Shown piece by piece: positions 23,001-29,814 of a stretch of 40,433 nucleotides of DNA (position 1 is the first letter of the stretch; every line of letters begins with the position of its first letter). The stretch is from contig JAFRRM010000024.1 in NCBI GenBank assembly GCA_017428105.1, positions 1 to 40,433 on the forward strand, written 5' to 3'. The stretch comes from Lachnospiraceae bacterium (GTDB lineage: Bacteria > Bacillota > Clostridia > Lachnospirales > Lachnospiraceae). The notes under the pieces are model-generated. The model ran no database searches. It saw only the letters and a list, made by a program, of their open reading frames with translations, and had not been told where the DNA came from. The translations under genes and the position numbers were made by a program.

Positions 23001-24394
23001 TTGCCGTCGACCAGCGTGACCACGCCCTTGACGGTGAACGTCGCGCCGTTCGCGCCGGCCAGGGCCGTGGAGATCGGAACGGTCTCGGGTTCGGGGACCA
23101 GGATGGTGTACGCGAAGGTCGCCACGGCGCTTTCCACGCCGTCCTTCACGGCCTTGACCTTCAGGGTGACCGCTTCGTTCACGGTGAAGCTGGTGCCTTC
23201 GGTCCAGGTCGTGCCGTCATCCGTGCTGTAGGAGATGACCGCGCCTTCGGTCGTGCAGGAGAAGGTGACGACCGTGCCGGCTTCCACTTCGCCGGGCTCG
23301 GGGGAGGCGGTAGGGACGGCGACGGTGACAGGAGTCACACTGCCGGCCTCACCGTAGAATTCGAATTTATACGCGTCGGTCACGGTCGTCAGGCCGTAGG
23401 TCGTAAAACCGTTGTAGTATTCCAGGGCCTGATTGTGATTGCCGTTATAAGCAGCACCGACGTTCTTGACGACCCAGGTCCCGTCGGTCTGCTGCTCCAG
23501 CGTCCACTGAGCCAGATCGCTCGTGCCGTCTGCAGCGAAACTCACACCGTTGCCGGTGTTTTTAGAGGTCAGGTACATACCGTCCAGTTCGAAGGTGTAC
23601 ACATCGTCCGTTACATGAACGGTCATATAAGCCATCGAATCGGTCTTGCCCAGCTGTCCGTCCGTGACGGAGGCGGCCAGGCCGGCAAGTTTGGCACCGA
23701 CAGCAGCTGCCGTCAGAGCCATACCGCTCGTGGGATGATAGATCACGACCTTGCTGCCCTCGCCGGGGGCGGCGGTGAGCTTATCGACCGGGATGGTCTC
23801 TTCCGGAGTGCCGCCGGATTCCACTTCCCAGAACTGCAGTGTCTGGCCGGAAATGTTAGAAGGAAAAGCACCGGCGTTGGTTCGGGCGTAGCAGCGCCAG
23901 TCCTGGTTGTTATAAACACCCAGATAGCGCCTGGCATTGTTGCTGTCGACCGCGGACAGGTAATTGTCTGTGATGGACCAGACATGCCCGACGCTGGGTT
24001 TGTTGCCGATGCGGACCCCGTTATTGGCCGCAGTAATATACAGATACTTGCCGTCGGCGTTCTTGATGATATAACCGCCCTCTTCCGAGGTGACGGTCCA
24101 GCCGAAGGCGGACTCCAATCCGTTTGCCGTCAGTTTTCCGTCGCTGCCGATCGTACCGGTATAGGCGGCTGACGGGGCGGAACTGGTGGTCGCTGACGGA
24201 AGCACCCAGGTCGTGCTTCCTTTGGTCATCGTGATGGCGATGGACTTCTCCGAGGCCGCCGCGGCCGCGATGTCCGTCACCTCCGTCCACGTCGATCCGT
24301 TCTCCTCCGCCCTGACCGTACCCGCCGGAAGCAGGCAGAAGATCATGGCGAAAACCAGAACGGCCGACAGGACTTTCCTGAAGACTTGTTTCAT
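17012..24394 (-). CDS. Giant secreted PHP-domain metallohydrolase with lectin-like repeats and OB-folds
   Basis: A 2460-residue exported protein. Signal peptide 1-29 (ending TVRAE). Six related beta-rich, ricin-like modules of about 145-170 residues cover roughly 35-193, 201-349, 627-772, 785-935, 950-1123 and 1135-1288; most begin VxIYxP and end with a short aromatic strand. A chitobiase/Fn3-like domain lies at 355-432 and OB-folds at 433-622 and 1965-2165. Ig-like segments span 1300-1495, and a CARDB-like domain 1857-1962. The PHP domain (1501-1770, CehA/McbA-like) keeps its metal ligands: His1507, His1509, Asp1542, His1543, Glu1599, His1652, Asp1715 and His1717. Residues 2173-2458 are the module shared with the downstream repeat protein. 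The likely role is phosphoester hydrolysis outside the cell, with glycan binding by the repeats; the substrate is unknown. GGGAGG precedes the ATG. Confidence 0.85.
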   Translation of the reverse strand: MKQVFRKVLSAVLVFAMIFCLLPAGTVRAEENGSTWTEVTDIAAAAASEKSIAITMTKGSTTWVLPSATTSSAPSAAYTGTIGSDGKLTANGLESAFGWTVTSEEGGYIIKNADGKYLYITAANNGVRIGNKPSVGHVWSITDNYLSAVDSNNARRYLGVYNNQDWRCYARTNAGAFPSNISGQTLQFWEVESGGTPEETIPVDKLTAAPGEGSKVVIYHPTSGMALTAAAVGAKLAGLAASVTDGQLGKTDSMAYMTVHVTDDVYTFELDGMYLTSKNTGNGVSFAADGTSDLAQWTLEQQTDGTWVVKNVGAAYNGNHNQALEYYNGFTTYGLTTVTDAYKFEFYGEAGSVTPVTVAVPTASPEPGEVEAGTVVTFSCTTEGAVISYSTDDGTTWTEGTSFTVNEAVTLKVKAVKDGVESAVATFAYTILVPEPETVPISTALAGANGATFTVKGVVTLVDGKNIYIQDETGGIDLYFSSAPNDIALGETLIASGARATYRGLPELSGATYQKSSGLTLTAKTATIGALTTADVCTYVKLTGLEVTEVFDNNGGYANPNITFKDSENATIQLYKAVVGKTDGEWDVKVGDTVDITAAVGINNSTLQLRNTLASEITVKADVQQALVTDLAQLTDGATVVIFNPANLKALSQTMTGNYMAGVDITITDGLLAGYGATEMFTVIVNDDSTYSFADASGNKLGMQAQYSSTSMGAVNDKWELSAANTADCFYFKNTVRNYYLEWYADHNNWSAYHTINNESLYAQQIYIVPAEVPEPPTPQGDTFGLASTLSTGDEVILYHAAHSLAVGNTLSGHNVAGVSLTPVEGVITTDNTAVVWTVTVNDDGTVTFTQGDKTLGGVVSGNYRNLVVTGAASTNWTLTGPDSSDFNYFLYLDDMVYQTTGRYYLEYYNNTFSLYGQKAETVSRDNYGFTFYKKGADPETPSGGGEEGSLITSLSQMTEGTKVLIYSPTHGTAVSSKPNGDWYLKAQAASLVNNEPVNFTKDLIWTVHVDGNVYSFSADYDGDGTDECMISVWPSGTYAELTVNPAYNDDTVHGWNLSPFNNENHTWYIKSSTLTIEKNNAALPVYIEAYLRNGTEVFSGYAPYSNQLSSTDYALQFYLVDPEEALEDYDDGEWDHVLNHGDQIVIYNANAEASLGLMKEATYSLTAIPTEVIGGQAVPGNGAYAFRVNNYNNNMGRYYGFEVNGKYLATNNDEELFLADPLPDGKIPETAKWFLSPQSGGYIIYNKEASYGGTPVCIEYFSSVFSGWTYSPKNDLAIYLFNFYKPVEGTQIYDDIVQDPSVIFDCEDFRYKEQDFRVAFTLDDLAETVSDITITYTVGDTVRDIVVYEVSSDGKAYSFMLAASAIDLEPDVNSFTIDVTATNSYGITYAGQKIVMIVDEPFFSDMLPAPNAQTDEELRPEISVLVGNVGDAPVFTMTLQQGDGEAAAVPAVYENGVLRYRPEEDLALGRATVAVTVTRADGKHAETAWSFTVGSSDYQLYFGQLHSHTTYSDGSGSLETALEYISSMPLEANIQFVAFTDHSNYFDTTSAANPADALNDKTLMTPASLALWNEYKGTVASFNAAHANDLLIALAGFEMTWSGGPGHINTFDSDGLVSRNNAALNNKAGDAGMKLYYETINKGDSLNQFNHPGTTFGNFTDFSYWDAETDAHMFLVEVGNGEGQIGAGGYYPSYEEYVLALDKGWHVAPTNNQDNHKGRWGNANDARDVILTNDFSEQGLYDAIRALRLYATEDKNLTLSYTVNGEPMGTIFADGETPETLQIEVTFFDPNATDGIQKVELIANSGTVVRTWDDAEDLADGLLNAELTPEYSYYFVRVTQNDGDLAVTAPVWVGKNISVGITDFTAAANPTLVNEPVVLTTSLFNNEAEAVTVTSLTYTMDGSVVIGTDTAARTIAANGTLEVPFTYTPDVAKIQTITVTAVVQVGTLQLTYTKDLELTVRESETLEVSPIAEVRAQTEAGFEFAIEGIVTSNASGHDKDTAFFDCIYVQDETAGICCFPVSGEYKIGDKVHIEGYTDFYQGEPELQVNTIEVIGEGTIEPTVITAAQLNDRSAEGLLVTVEGTVDSFEVVNGLIQTIMVRDENGDLARVFIDGYITTENEVVDCAEGVAISATGLASYDDTFNAPEGPFPRIRIRDRADIVCTPETPAETVQINGMTLELEGKLGVHFYVTVPESAATASLVFHGQKETTVTAELIRDAAHGYNESTGQFRLSYVNIAAKEMTCPVTLSVFDADGSALEMIRVSTGQSVGTSFDYRVVDWANAIIASSTNEKSLRMAKALLHFGGAAQNYFSFNLEEFANPENYLADEAAALEPDPALTRVVPEGQTAGYQNFSLNLEGDTQLRIYFSKKVTACDENGKAYTVVKSGSKYYVSIPNIAAKDLDKMFIINVPKTSPNFEFRFSALSYANAIFSSSSEATANLARALYIYNQAAANYFAH

Positions 24395-24453
24395 GTTTTT
24401 CCTCCCGTTTTCTTATTCGCGCTTTGCGCGCAGTCCGCAAAAACTCAATTTAT

Positions 24454-24462
24454 AGTATAACA
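24454..24462 (-). promoter_or_regulatory. Extended -10 box upstream of the giant gene
   Basis: On the minus strand TGTTATACT (24462-24454) is a TGn-extended -10 box. No acceptable -35 box lies at 16-18 bases. The leader to the start codon is about 55 bases. Confidence 0.5.
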
Positions 24463-24652
24463 GAAACGGGGCGGGAAACGGTAGTTTTTTACCTAATGAT
24501 AATGAAGTTTTTTCGGCGTTTTTCTTTACATCTTCATTTGTGCCCGCCGGACTGCTCTGCTCCCTTTCGAAAAGCAGAGAGACTTTCCGCCGCGCTTCGG
24601 ATCCCGGGCAGATCCCGCGCCGGCCCCCCGCCGCGTCTTCCCGCCGGCGCCC

Positions 24653-24681
24653 TTGACTTCCCCCCCGAATCTTGCTATTCT
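24653..24681 (+). promoter_or_regulatory. Promoter of the YibE/F gene
   Basis: TTGACT at 24653-24658 and TATTCT at 24676-24681 are 17 bases apart, and TGC directly before the -10 box makes it extended. The start codon is 37 bases downstream. Confidence 0.65.
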
Positions 24682-24718
24682 TGCCGTGATGAGACTTAAG
24701 GAAAAGAGGCGCGATCCC

Positions 24719-25903
24719 ATGAAAAAAGCCCGCTTCACGGACTGGCTTCGGAAAGAAAAATACAGCATCCTCCTGCTGTTCCTGGCGGCGGTCCTGTTTG
24801 TCGTGCTCCGGACCGCGGTCATCGGCCGTGCCGCCTCCGGCCCGCGGGCGGAGGATTACGTCGAATACGAAAAAGGCCGTGTGGTGAACATCCTGACCGA
24901 CAGCACCAAGCCCGATGAGACGGCCGAAGGCATGGCCCGCGGCGAACAGATGCTGACCGCCGAGGTCCTGAGCGGCCAGTACAGGGGCAAGACCCTGATG
25001 GCCTACAACTACGCCGGCCCGCTCTACGGCGTCCCGCTGCAGGAAGGCGACGGCGTCGTCCTGCTGATCTCCACCTATTCTTCCGGCGACGTGCGCGCCA
25101 CCGTGTTCGAATATGACCGCATCCCCGCGCTGCTCATCGCCGTGGGCCTGTTTTTCCTGGTCACCGTCCTCGTGGGCGGCCGCCGCGGCGCCAAATCGCT
25201 GGCAGGCCTGGTCTTTACTGTCCTGTGTCTCTTCCTGATCCTGATCCCGCTGCTTCTCAAAGGCGCGCCGACCCTGCCGACCGTCTTCCTGACCTGCGCT
25301 TTCGTCGCCGTGGTCAGCTTCACGGTCCTGGGCGGCCTGCACCGCAAGAGCGTCTGCGCCATGCTGGGCACGCTGGCGGGCACGGCGTTTGCCATGGGAT
25401 TCGGCCTGCTGGCCCAGGCACTGGCCCGCATCAACGGCTACCGCACCGCGGAAGTGGAACCCCTCCTGCAGCTGCGCCAGACCGGCGTCCCCATCGGCCT
25501 GTCCGGCCTGCTGGTGGGCGGCATCATCATCAGCGCGCTCGGGGCCGTCATGGACGTGGCCATGAGCATCTCCTCCGCCCTGGAGGAGGTCCACGCCGCC
25601 AATCCCGCCCTCGGCCGCCGGGAGCTTTTCCGCTCCGGCATGAACATCGGCCGCGACATGGTCGGCACCATGACCAACACCCTCATCCTCGCCTTCCTGG
25701 GCAGCGGCTTCACCCTCATCATCTACCTGTTCTCCCTGGGCCTGGGCAAATATCAGCTGCTGAGCTCCGCGTACGCGGCCATAGAAGTGATCAGCGGCAT
25801 CGCGAGCAGCATCGGCATGATCCTGGCGATCCCGCTCACCGCGCTGATCTCGTCCGTGCTGCTGACGCGGGGGAAGGGAGAAATAAAAACGGGGGATGCG
25901 TAA
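24719..25903 (+). CDS. YibE/F family membrane protein
   Basis: A 394-residue integral membrane protein. One N-terminal membrane segment (about 16-36) is followed by an extracytoplasmic domain of about 95 residues (ending VVLLISTYSSG), then seven or so hydrophobic segments from about residue 138. The YibE/F signature is seen in VGGRRGAKSLAGLVFTV, GIIISALGAVMDVAMSISSAL (in two parts) and GMNIGRDMVGTMTNTLILA. The family is known in Firmicutes but its transport substrate is not established. The ATG at 24719 is preferred over 24689, which has no ribosome site. The stop codon lies inside a hairpin that serves as a terminator for the opposite strand. Confidence 0.88.
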   Translation: MKKARFTDWLRKEKYSILLLFLAAVLFVVLRTAVIGRAASGPRAEDYVEYEKGRVVNILTDSTKPDETAEGMARGEQMLTAEVLSGQYRGKTLMAYNYAGPLYGVPLQEGDGVVLLISTYSSGDVRATVFEYDRIPALLIAVGLFFLVTVLVGGRRGAKSLAGLVFTVLCLFLILIPLLLKGAPTLPTVFLTCAFVAVVSFTVLGGLHRKSVCAMLGTLAGTAFAMGFGLLAQALARINGYRTAEVEPLLQLRQTGVPIGLSGLLVGGIIISALGAVMDVAMSISSALEEVHAANPALGRRELFRSGMNIGRDMVGTMTNTLILAFLGSGFTLIIYLFSLGLGKYQLLSSAYAAIEVISGIASSIGMILAIPLTALISSVLLTRGKGEIKTGDA

Positions 25904-25913
25904 AGCATCCCCC
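25891..25913 (-). terminator. Minus-strand terminator overlapping the YibE/F stop codon
   Basis: The arms GGGGGATGC and GCATCCCCC enclose the loop GTAAA. On the minus strand the stem is followed by GTTTTTATTT. On the plus strand no U-run follows. It would end transcripts from the membrane ferredoxin gene. Confidence 0.75.
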
Positions 25914-25994
25914 GATCCCGAACCGGCCGGCCCTGCCGCCGACCGCCTCTGATCCGCTTATCATTCCGTTCTTCTGCAAACAGACGGGAAACCG

Positions 25995-26172
25995 TCACTC
26001 TATCATCATTGCCGGTTCGATCCCGTCCTCATCTTTAGCGCCGGCCGCGGAAAGCCTTTGCTTTCATACAACTTTTCGGCCATGACATTCTTTTTGCTGC
26101 AGGTCAATGCGGTCCGTGTTGCATCGCCGAACGGCTTTGTGCGGATATACGCGATCGCCTGATCAAAGCCTC
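25995..26172 (-). pseudogene. Remnant of a GNAT acetyltransferase gene (C-terminal end)
   Basis: On the minus strand a short open stretch reads FDQAIAYIRTKPFGDATRT, then KKNVMAEKLYESKGF, which is the usual end of a GNAT protein (acetyl-CoA helix and LYExxGF motif). At the phenylalanine the frame is lost, and a one-base shift restores AAGAKDEDGIEPAMMIE and a stop at 25997-25995, again a typical GNAT ending. The N-terminal part with the RxxGxG motif is missing, as the preceding codons run into a stop and the end of the next gene. The remains therefore show both truncation and a frameshift. Confidence 0.7.
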
Positions 26173-26176
26173 GCCG

Positions 26177-26995
26177 TCAAAGCGCTCCTTTGGGACAATT
26201 CCTGACACATTCCATGCAGAGGATGCACTCCGTGCCGTTCTTCCGGTTCCTCGAGTTGTCGGTGACGTCGACGTCCATGGGACAGACCCGTCTGCATTTC
26301 CCGCAGGAGATGCATTTTTCCTTGTCGCATTTTACTCTGAACAGGGAGAAATAACTCATGGGCTTCAGGAACACCGTGACCGGACAAAGGTATTTGCAGA
26401 ATGCGCGGTTGTCCTTAAAGGCAAAGGCAAGAGCGATCCCCGCCGCGTAATACAAAACGTTGCCGGCGATGAACGCCAGGAACATGATCCGTTCGATGTT
26501 CCCGACGTGCGCCAGAAACAGCGCGCCGACAAAGATCAGCGAGGCGGCAAAGCTGATGTATCGGATCCACCCCAGGCTTTTCCGGGGCTGAGCCGGCACT
26601 TTGTAGGGCAGGAAGTCCAGCACCATCGCCGTCCAGCAGGCATAGCCGCACCAGCCCCGGCCGAACAGAAGCGGGCCGAAGATCTTGGCAACGGCGTAAT
26701 GGATCGTGGCCGCCTCGAATACGCCGGTGAAGAGATAATACCAGAAGCCTTCGATCTGCATGTTTTCCCGGCAGATCAGCCCCAGGTAGACCAGCATGTA
26801 CAGCCCCACCAGCAGCTGCACGATGCGCCGGGCGTGCCGGTACCGCCGGATGAACAGGAAGATCCCCAGGGCCACGGATCCTCCGATGTAGCTGAAGTTG
26901 ATCAGGTAGAAAACATTGTCTTTGGTCAGCCATAAGGTGACGGCCACTGCCTCAAATACAGCCAGCATGAGGATCGGCAAGGTATATTTTTTCAT
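26177..26995 (-). CDS. Polytopic membrane protein with two 4Fe-4S clusters (NosR/NapH-like)
   Basis: A 272-residue protein with about six membrane segments and a C-terminal bis-4Fe-4S ferredoxin domain. Motifs include GRGWCGYACWT (about residue 113), CKYLCPV (about 198), then CISCGKCRRVCP and CILCMECVRNCPKG near the end. These are the features of the NapH/NosR/YccM-type electron-transfer proteins that pass electrons across or along the membrane. The partner is not known. It follows a 77-residue gene by 57 bases on the same strand, so the two may be co-transcribed. GGGAG lies before the ATG. Confidence 0.88.
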   Translation of the reverse strand: MKKYTLPILMLAVFEAVAVTLWLTKDNVFYLINFSYIGGSVALGIFLFIRRYRHARRIVQLLVGLYMLVYLGLICRENMQIEGFWYYLFTGVFEAATIHYAVAKIFGPLLFGRGWCGYACWTAMVLDFLPYKVPAQPRKSLGWIRYISFAASLIFVGALFLAHVGNIERIMFLAFIAGNVLYYAAGIALAFAFKDNRAFCKYLCPVTVFLKPMSYFSLFRVKCDKEKCISCGKCRRVCPMDVDVTDNSRNRKNGTECILCMECVRNCPKGAL

Positions 26996-27052
26996 GATTG
27001 GTCTCCCGGCCGGCCGGCACGCGCTTCACGCCGCAGCCGGACCGGCGCTTTG

Positions 27053-27286
27053 CTAATATACGGTTTTGATCTCCCCTTCGATCCCGTACTGTTCGCGGAA
27101 TTTCCGGAGATCCGCCTCGTTCTTCACCAGCATGACCTCGCGGAACCGGCCGGTCGCGATCTCCGTGAACCCGGCCGTTTTTTCGCCCGTGCAGATGCTG
27201 GCGCGGATCACGGGACGCAGAACGGCGGGATCGTAGGTCTCCCGGGGCGGGTCCTTTCTTTTCAGACGGTCCAATATGCTCATCAT
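27053..27286 (-). CDS. Small conserved protein of unknown function
   Basis: A 77-residue protein: MMSILDRLKRKDPP, then YDPAVLRPVIRASICTGEKTAG and FREVMLVKNEADLRKF. I recall similar short proteins in many Clostridia, sometimes labelled aspartate dehydrogenase without basis. One cysteine (in ASICTGE) seems conserved. It has a promoter at 27340-27312 and GGGAG before the first ATG, and it leads into the membrane ferredoxin gene. No function is assigned. Confidence 0.7.
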   Translation of the reverse strand: MMSILDRLKRKDPPRETYDPAVLRPVIRASICTGEKTAGFTEIATGRFREVMLVKNEADLRKFREQYGIEGEIKTVY

Positions 27287-27311
27287 TTCGCTCCCGGCAG
27301 GAAGTGTCCTG

Positions 27312-27340
27312 CTGATACCAAATTACACGAATTCTGCCAA
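27312..27340 (-). promoter_or_regulatory. Promoter of the 77-residue protein gene
   Basis: On the minus strand TTGGCA (27340-27335) and TATCAG (27317-27312) are 17 bases apart, and TGG precedes the -10 box. The start codon is 25 bases downstream. Confidence 0.5.
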
Positions 27341-27379
27341 ATATGCAAGATGGTTTGCGGAGCCTGTCTTGTCCCCGGT

Positions 27380-27408
27380 TTGCAATTTGCCGCCCGCCGT
27401 GGTATCAT
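27380..27408 (+). promoter_or_regulatory. Promoter of the nitroreductase gene
   Basis: TTGCAA at 27380-27385 and TATCAT at 27403-27408 are 17 bases apart, with TGG directly before the -10 box. A run of A follows. The leader to the start codon is about 105 bases and holds no gene I can support. Confidence 0.6.
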
Positions 27409-27517
27409 AAAAAAAAGGTCCGCCTCCGCGAAGTCCTGCGCCGGAAAGCGGAGGATCCGCGAAGAGGACAAAACCATTTGTTCCTGTCAGGCACCATTTT
27501 TACAGGAGGATCCCGCC

Positions 27518-28036
27518 ATGTCAGAAACCCTGAACACCCTGAACACCCGCCGCAGCTGCCGCGCGTACAAGCCGGAGCTGATCGAGGAAGAGAAACTGAA
27601 CGCGATCCTGGAGGCCGGCACGTTTGCGGCCACCGGGATGGGCAAGCAGTCCCCCATCATCATCGCCGTGACGGACCGCGCCATGCGCGATAAGCTGTCA
27701 AAGATGAACGCCGCCGTCATGGGCACGGACGGCGATCCCTTCTACGGCGCGCCTGAACTTCTGATCGTCCTGGCCAATAAGGCCGTCCCGACCTATCTGT
27801 ACGACGGCAGTCTGGTCATGGGCAACCTCATGAACGCCGCCGCGGCCCTCGGCGTCGGCAGCTGCTGGATCCACCGCGCCAAGCAGGAATTCGATTCCGA
27901 GGAAGGCAAGGCCATCCTGAAAGACCTGGGAATCGAAGGCGACTACGAAGGCATCGGCCACCTGATCCTCGGCTATCCCGCGGCTCCCGCCCCTGAGCGC
28001 GCGCCCCGGAAAGAAAACTATATCTACCGGATCTGA
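27518..28036 (+). CDS. Nitroreductase family protein (FMN-dependent)
   Basis: A 172-residue flavin oxidoreductase of the nitroreductase fold. FMN-binding marks are NTRRSCRAYKPE at 9-20, AGTFAATGMGKQSP at 33-46, and the C-terminal LILGYPAAPAP. The region YDGSLVMGNLMNAAAALGVGSCWI (in two parts, about 95-118) is the helix that contacts the flavin in this family. Its substrate may be nitroaromatics, quinones or flavins and cannot be fixed by sequence. The ATG at 27518 follows AGGAGGA; the longer frame that extends upstream to 27050 has no support. It is convergent with nifU and ends before a shared terminator. Confidence 0.9.
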   Translation: MSETLNTLNTRRSCRAYKPELIEEEKLNAILEAGTFAATGMGKQSPIIIAVTDRAMRDKLSKMNAAVMGTDGDPFYGAPELLIVLANKAVPTYLYDGSLVMGNLMNAAAALGVGSCWIHRAKQEFDSEEGKAILKDLGIEGDYEGIGHLILGYPAAPAPERAPRKENYIYRI

Positions 28037-28113
28037 AAAGACACAAAAAGCGGGCGGCCGATCGGCGTCCGCGATCGGAAGAAGACGATCCATCAGCCTG
28101 AAATTGGCCAAAC

Positions 28114-28162
28114 AAAACGGAGCCCGGCCGGGACGATCATTCCCCGCCGGACCCCGTTTTTT
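28114..28162. terminator. Bidirectional terminator between nitroreductase and nifU
   Basis: An imperfect long stem (AAAACGG with CCGTTTT, then CCGGC with GCCGG, then GGGA with TCCC) has A bases on the left and six T on the right. It can end both converging transcripts. Confidence 0.75.
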
Positions 28163-28200
28163 GCTGTGCCGCAACGAAAACCGCTGATCGCCTTCCGACG

Positions 28201-28584
28201 TCAGATCTTGTTTCCGGTCCGCTTTTCGTAATCCTCCAGCGCGGCCTGGATGGCTTCCTCGGCCAGGACGCTGCAGTGCATCTTGTAATCGGGCAGGCCG
28301 TCGAGGGCTTCCGCCACGGCTTTGTTGGTCAGTTTTTTGACTTCGCTGACGGGCTGGCCCTTGATCAGCTCCGTCGCCATGGAACTGGAGGCGATGGCGC
28401 TGCCGCAGCCGAACGTTTCGAACTTCACGTCCTCCACGACGCCGTTCTCGATCTTCAGGTACATCTTCATGATATCGCCGCATTTGGCGTTGCCCACTTC
28501 ACCGATCCCGTTGGCGTCCTCGATCACGCCGACGTTCCGCGGATTGCGGAAATGATCCATCACTTTTTCGCTGTATAATGCCAT
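28201..28584 (-). CDS. nifU: Iron-sulfur cluster scaffold protein, NifU/IscU type
   Basis: A 127-residue scaffold protein on which Fe-S clusters are built from sulfur supplied by the cysteine desulfurase. The three cluster ligands are Cys35 in NAKCGD, Cys60 in FGCGSAIASSS, and Cys104 in KMHCSVLAEE; Asp37 is also present. It has only the U-type scaffold domain, without the ferredoxin-like or Nfu domain of long NifU proteins. It follows nifS by 12 bases and shares its promoter, with GGAGA as ribosome site. In Clostridia this two-gene minimal system is usual. Confidence 0.95.
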   Translation of the reverse strand: MALYSEKVMDHFRNPRNVGVIEDANGIGEVGNAKCGDIMKMYLKIENGVVEDVKFETFGCGSAIASSSMATELIKGQPVSEVKKLTNKAVAEALDGLPDYKMHCSVLAEEAIQAALEDYEKRTGNKI

Positions 28585-28596
28585 TTTCCTGTCTCC

Positions 28597-29781
28597 TTAC
28601 AGAATGAATTCCTTCTTCCCCGCCATCAGGTCCCGCCAGATGGGCGAGAACCCGCGCAGGTACGTCACGACCTCTGCCACGGAGCGGATCACGTAATCCG
28701 CGTCCTCCTCCGTGAAGTCCTCGCCGATGCTCAGGCGCAGCGACCCGTGCGCCACGTCGTGCACGCGGCCGATCGCCAGCAGCACGTGGCTGGGATCCAG
28801 CGACCCGGACGTGCAGGCGCTGCCCGAAGACGCCTGGATGCCTTTGTCGTCCAGCAGCAGGAGCAGGGACTCGCCTTCGATCCCCTCAAAGCAGAAGTTC
28901 ACGTTGCCGGGCAGCCGGTGCGTCCGGTCGCCGTTCAGGGCCGCGTGCGGGATCTGCGACAGGCCGTCGATGAGCCGGTCCCGCAGGGCCGTCAGCCGCG
29001 CGGCGTTCTCCGGCATGTTCGCGATCGCTTCCTTCAGCGCCGCCGCCATGGCTGCGATCCCGGGCACGTTTTCCGTTCCCGCCCGCCGGCCGCGTTCCTG
29101 TGCGCCGCCTTCGATCAGATTCGTGACCGGAACGCCCTTTCGGACGTACAGGAACCCGACACCTTTCGGCCCGTGGAATTTATGCGCCGACGCGGAGAGC
29201 ATGTCGATGTTGTCCGCCTTCACGTTCAGCGGAATGTGGCCGACCGCCTGCACCGCGTCCGTATGGAACGGGACGTTTTTCGCGCGGCACACGGCGCCGA
29301 TCTCCCGGATGGGCTCAATGGTCCCGATCTCGTTGTTGGCGGCCATGACCGTCACCAGGCAGGTGTCTTCGCGGATGGCCGCTTCGACTTCTTCCGGCTG
29401 GATCAGGCCGTTTTCATGCACGTCCAGCAGCGTGACTTCAAACCCTTCTTTTTCCAGTCTTTTCAGCGTATGCAGCACGGCATGGTGCTCAAACGCAGTG
29501 GAGATGATGTGGGTCTTGCCCTTCTTCCGGCCGGCTTCCGCCGCGGAACGGATCGCCTGGTTGTCGGCTTCGCTCCCGCCGGACGTGAAAATGATCTCGC
29601 GGGGCTCCGCGCCGATCGCGGCGGCGACGTCCTCGCGTGCCTGCTCCAGCACTTCCTTCGCCTTCTGGCCGTGCGTATACAGGCTGGACGGATTGCCCCA
29701 GGCTTCCTGCAGCAACTCCGTCATCGTATGGATGGCCGCCTCGCTCATTTTGGTGGTGGCGGCGTTGTCGGCATAGATCAT
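28597..29781 (-). CDS. nifS: Cysteine desulfurase, NifS/IscS type
   Basis: A 394-residue PLP enzyme that takes sulfur from cysteine and passes it to NifU. Numbering from the ATG at 29781, the PLP lysine is Lys201 in [12 protein letters not shown], the stacking histidine lies at about 99 in AFEHHAVL, and the catalytic cysteine is Cys323 in [11 protein letters not shown]. The long mobile loop around that cysteine marks a group I enzyme. The ATG at 29781 is chosen since AAGGAG stands directly before it; an in-frame ATG six codons earlier lies within that ribosome site. It is divergent from the Rrf2 regulator, and its promoter carries a putative operator. Confidence 0.95.
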   Translation of the reverse strand: MIYADNAATTKMSEAAIHTMTELLQEAWGNPSSLYTHGQKAKEVLEQAREDVAAAIGAEPREIIFTSGGSEADNQAIRSAAEAGRKKGKTHIISTAFEHHAVLHTLKRLEKEGFEVTLLDVHENGLIQPEEVEAAIREDTCLVTVMAANNEIGTIEPIREIGAVCRAKNVPFHTDAVQAVGHIPLNVKADNIDMLSASAHKFHGPKGVGFLYVRKGVPVTNLIEGGAQERGRRAGTENVPGIAAMAAALKEAIANMPENAARLTALRDRLIDGLSQIPHAALNGDRTHRLPGNVNFCFEGIEGESLLLLLDDKGIQASSGSACTSGSLDPSHVLLAIGRVHDVAHGSLRLSIGEDFTEEDADYVIRSVAEVVTYLRGFSPIWRDLMAGKKEFIL

Positions 29782-29814
29782 GGTATCTGCTCCTTCCATA
29801 AGATCTCGACCTTG

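Larger units (their letters stand above)
24395..24718. other. Intergenic region between divergent genes
   Basis: These 324 bases contain the ribosome site and -10 box of the giant gene (minus strand), a short CGCGC-AAA-GCGCG hairpin in its leader, an AT-rich stretch at 24480-24540, a 7-bp inverted repeat (CTCTGCT/AGCAGAG, 24555-24579) without a U-run, and the promoter of the YibE/F gene. I see no gene here. Confidence 0.6.

Noticed and set aside
18296..24172. A 1958-codon open frame on the plus strand, opposite the giant protein gene
   Set aside because: It has no ribosome site, no signal or domain, and is rich in Val/Gly/Asp/Arg as expected from the reverse complement of GC-biased codons. 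The minus-strand gene has recognisable domains throughout.
28400..28430. GAACGTTTCGAAC in the nifU gene, considered as a LexA box
   Set aside because: It lies inside a coding region and its spacing does not fit the Firmicutes SOS box.
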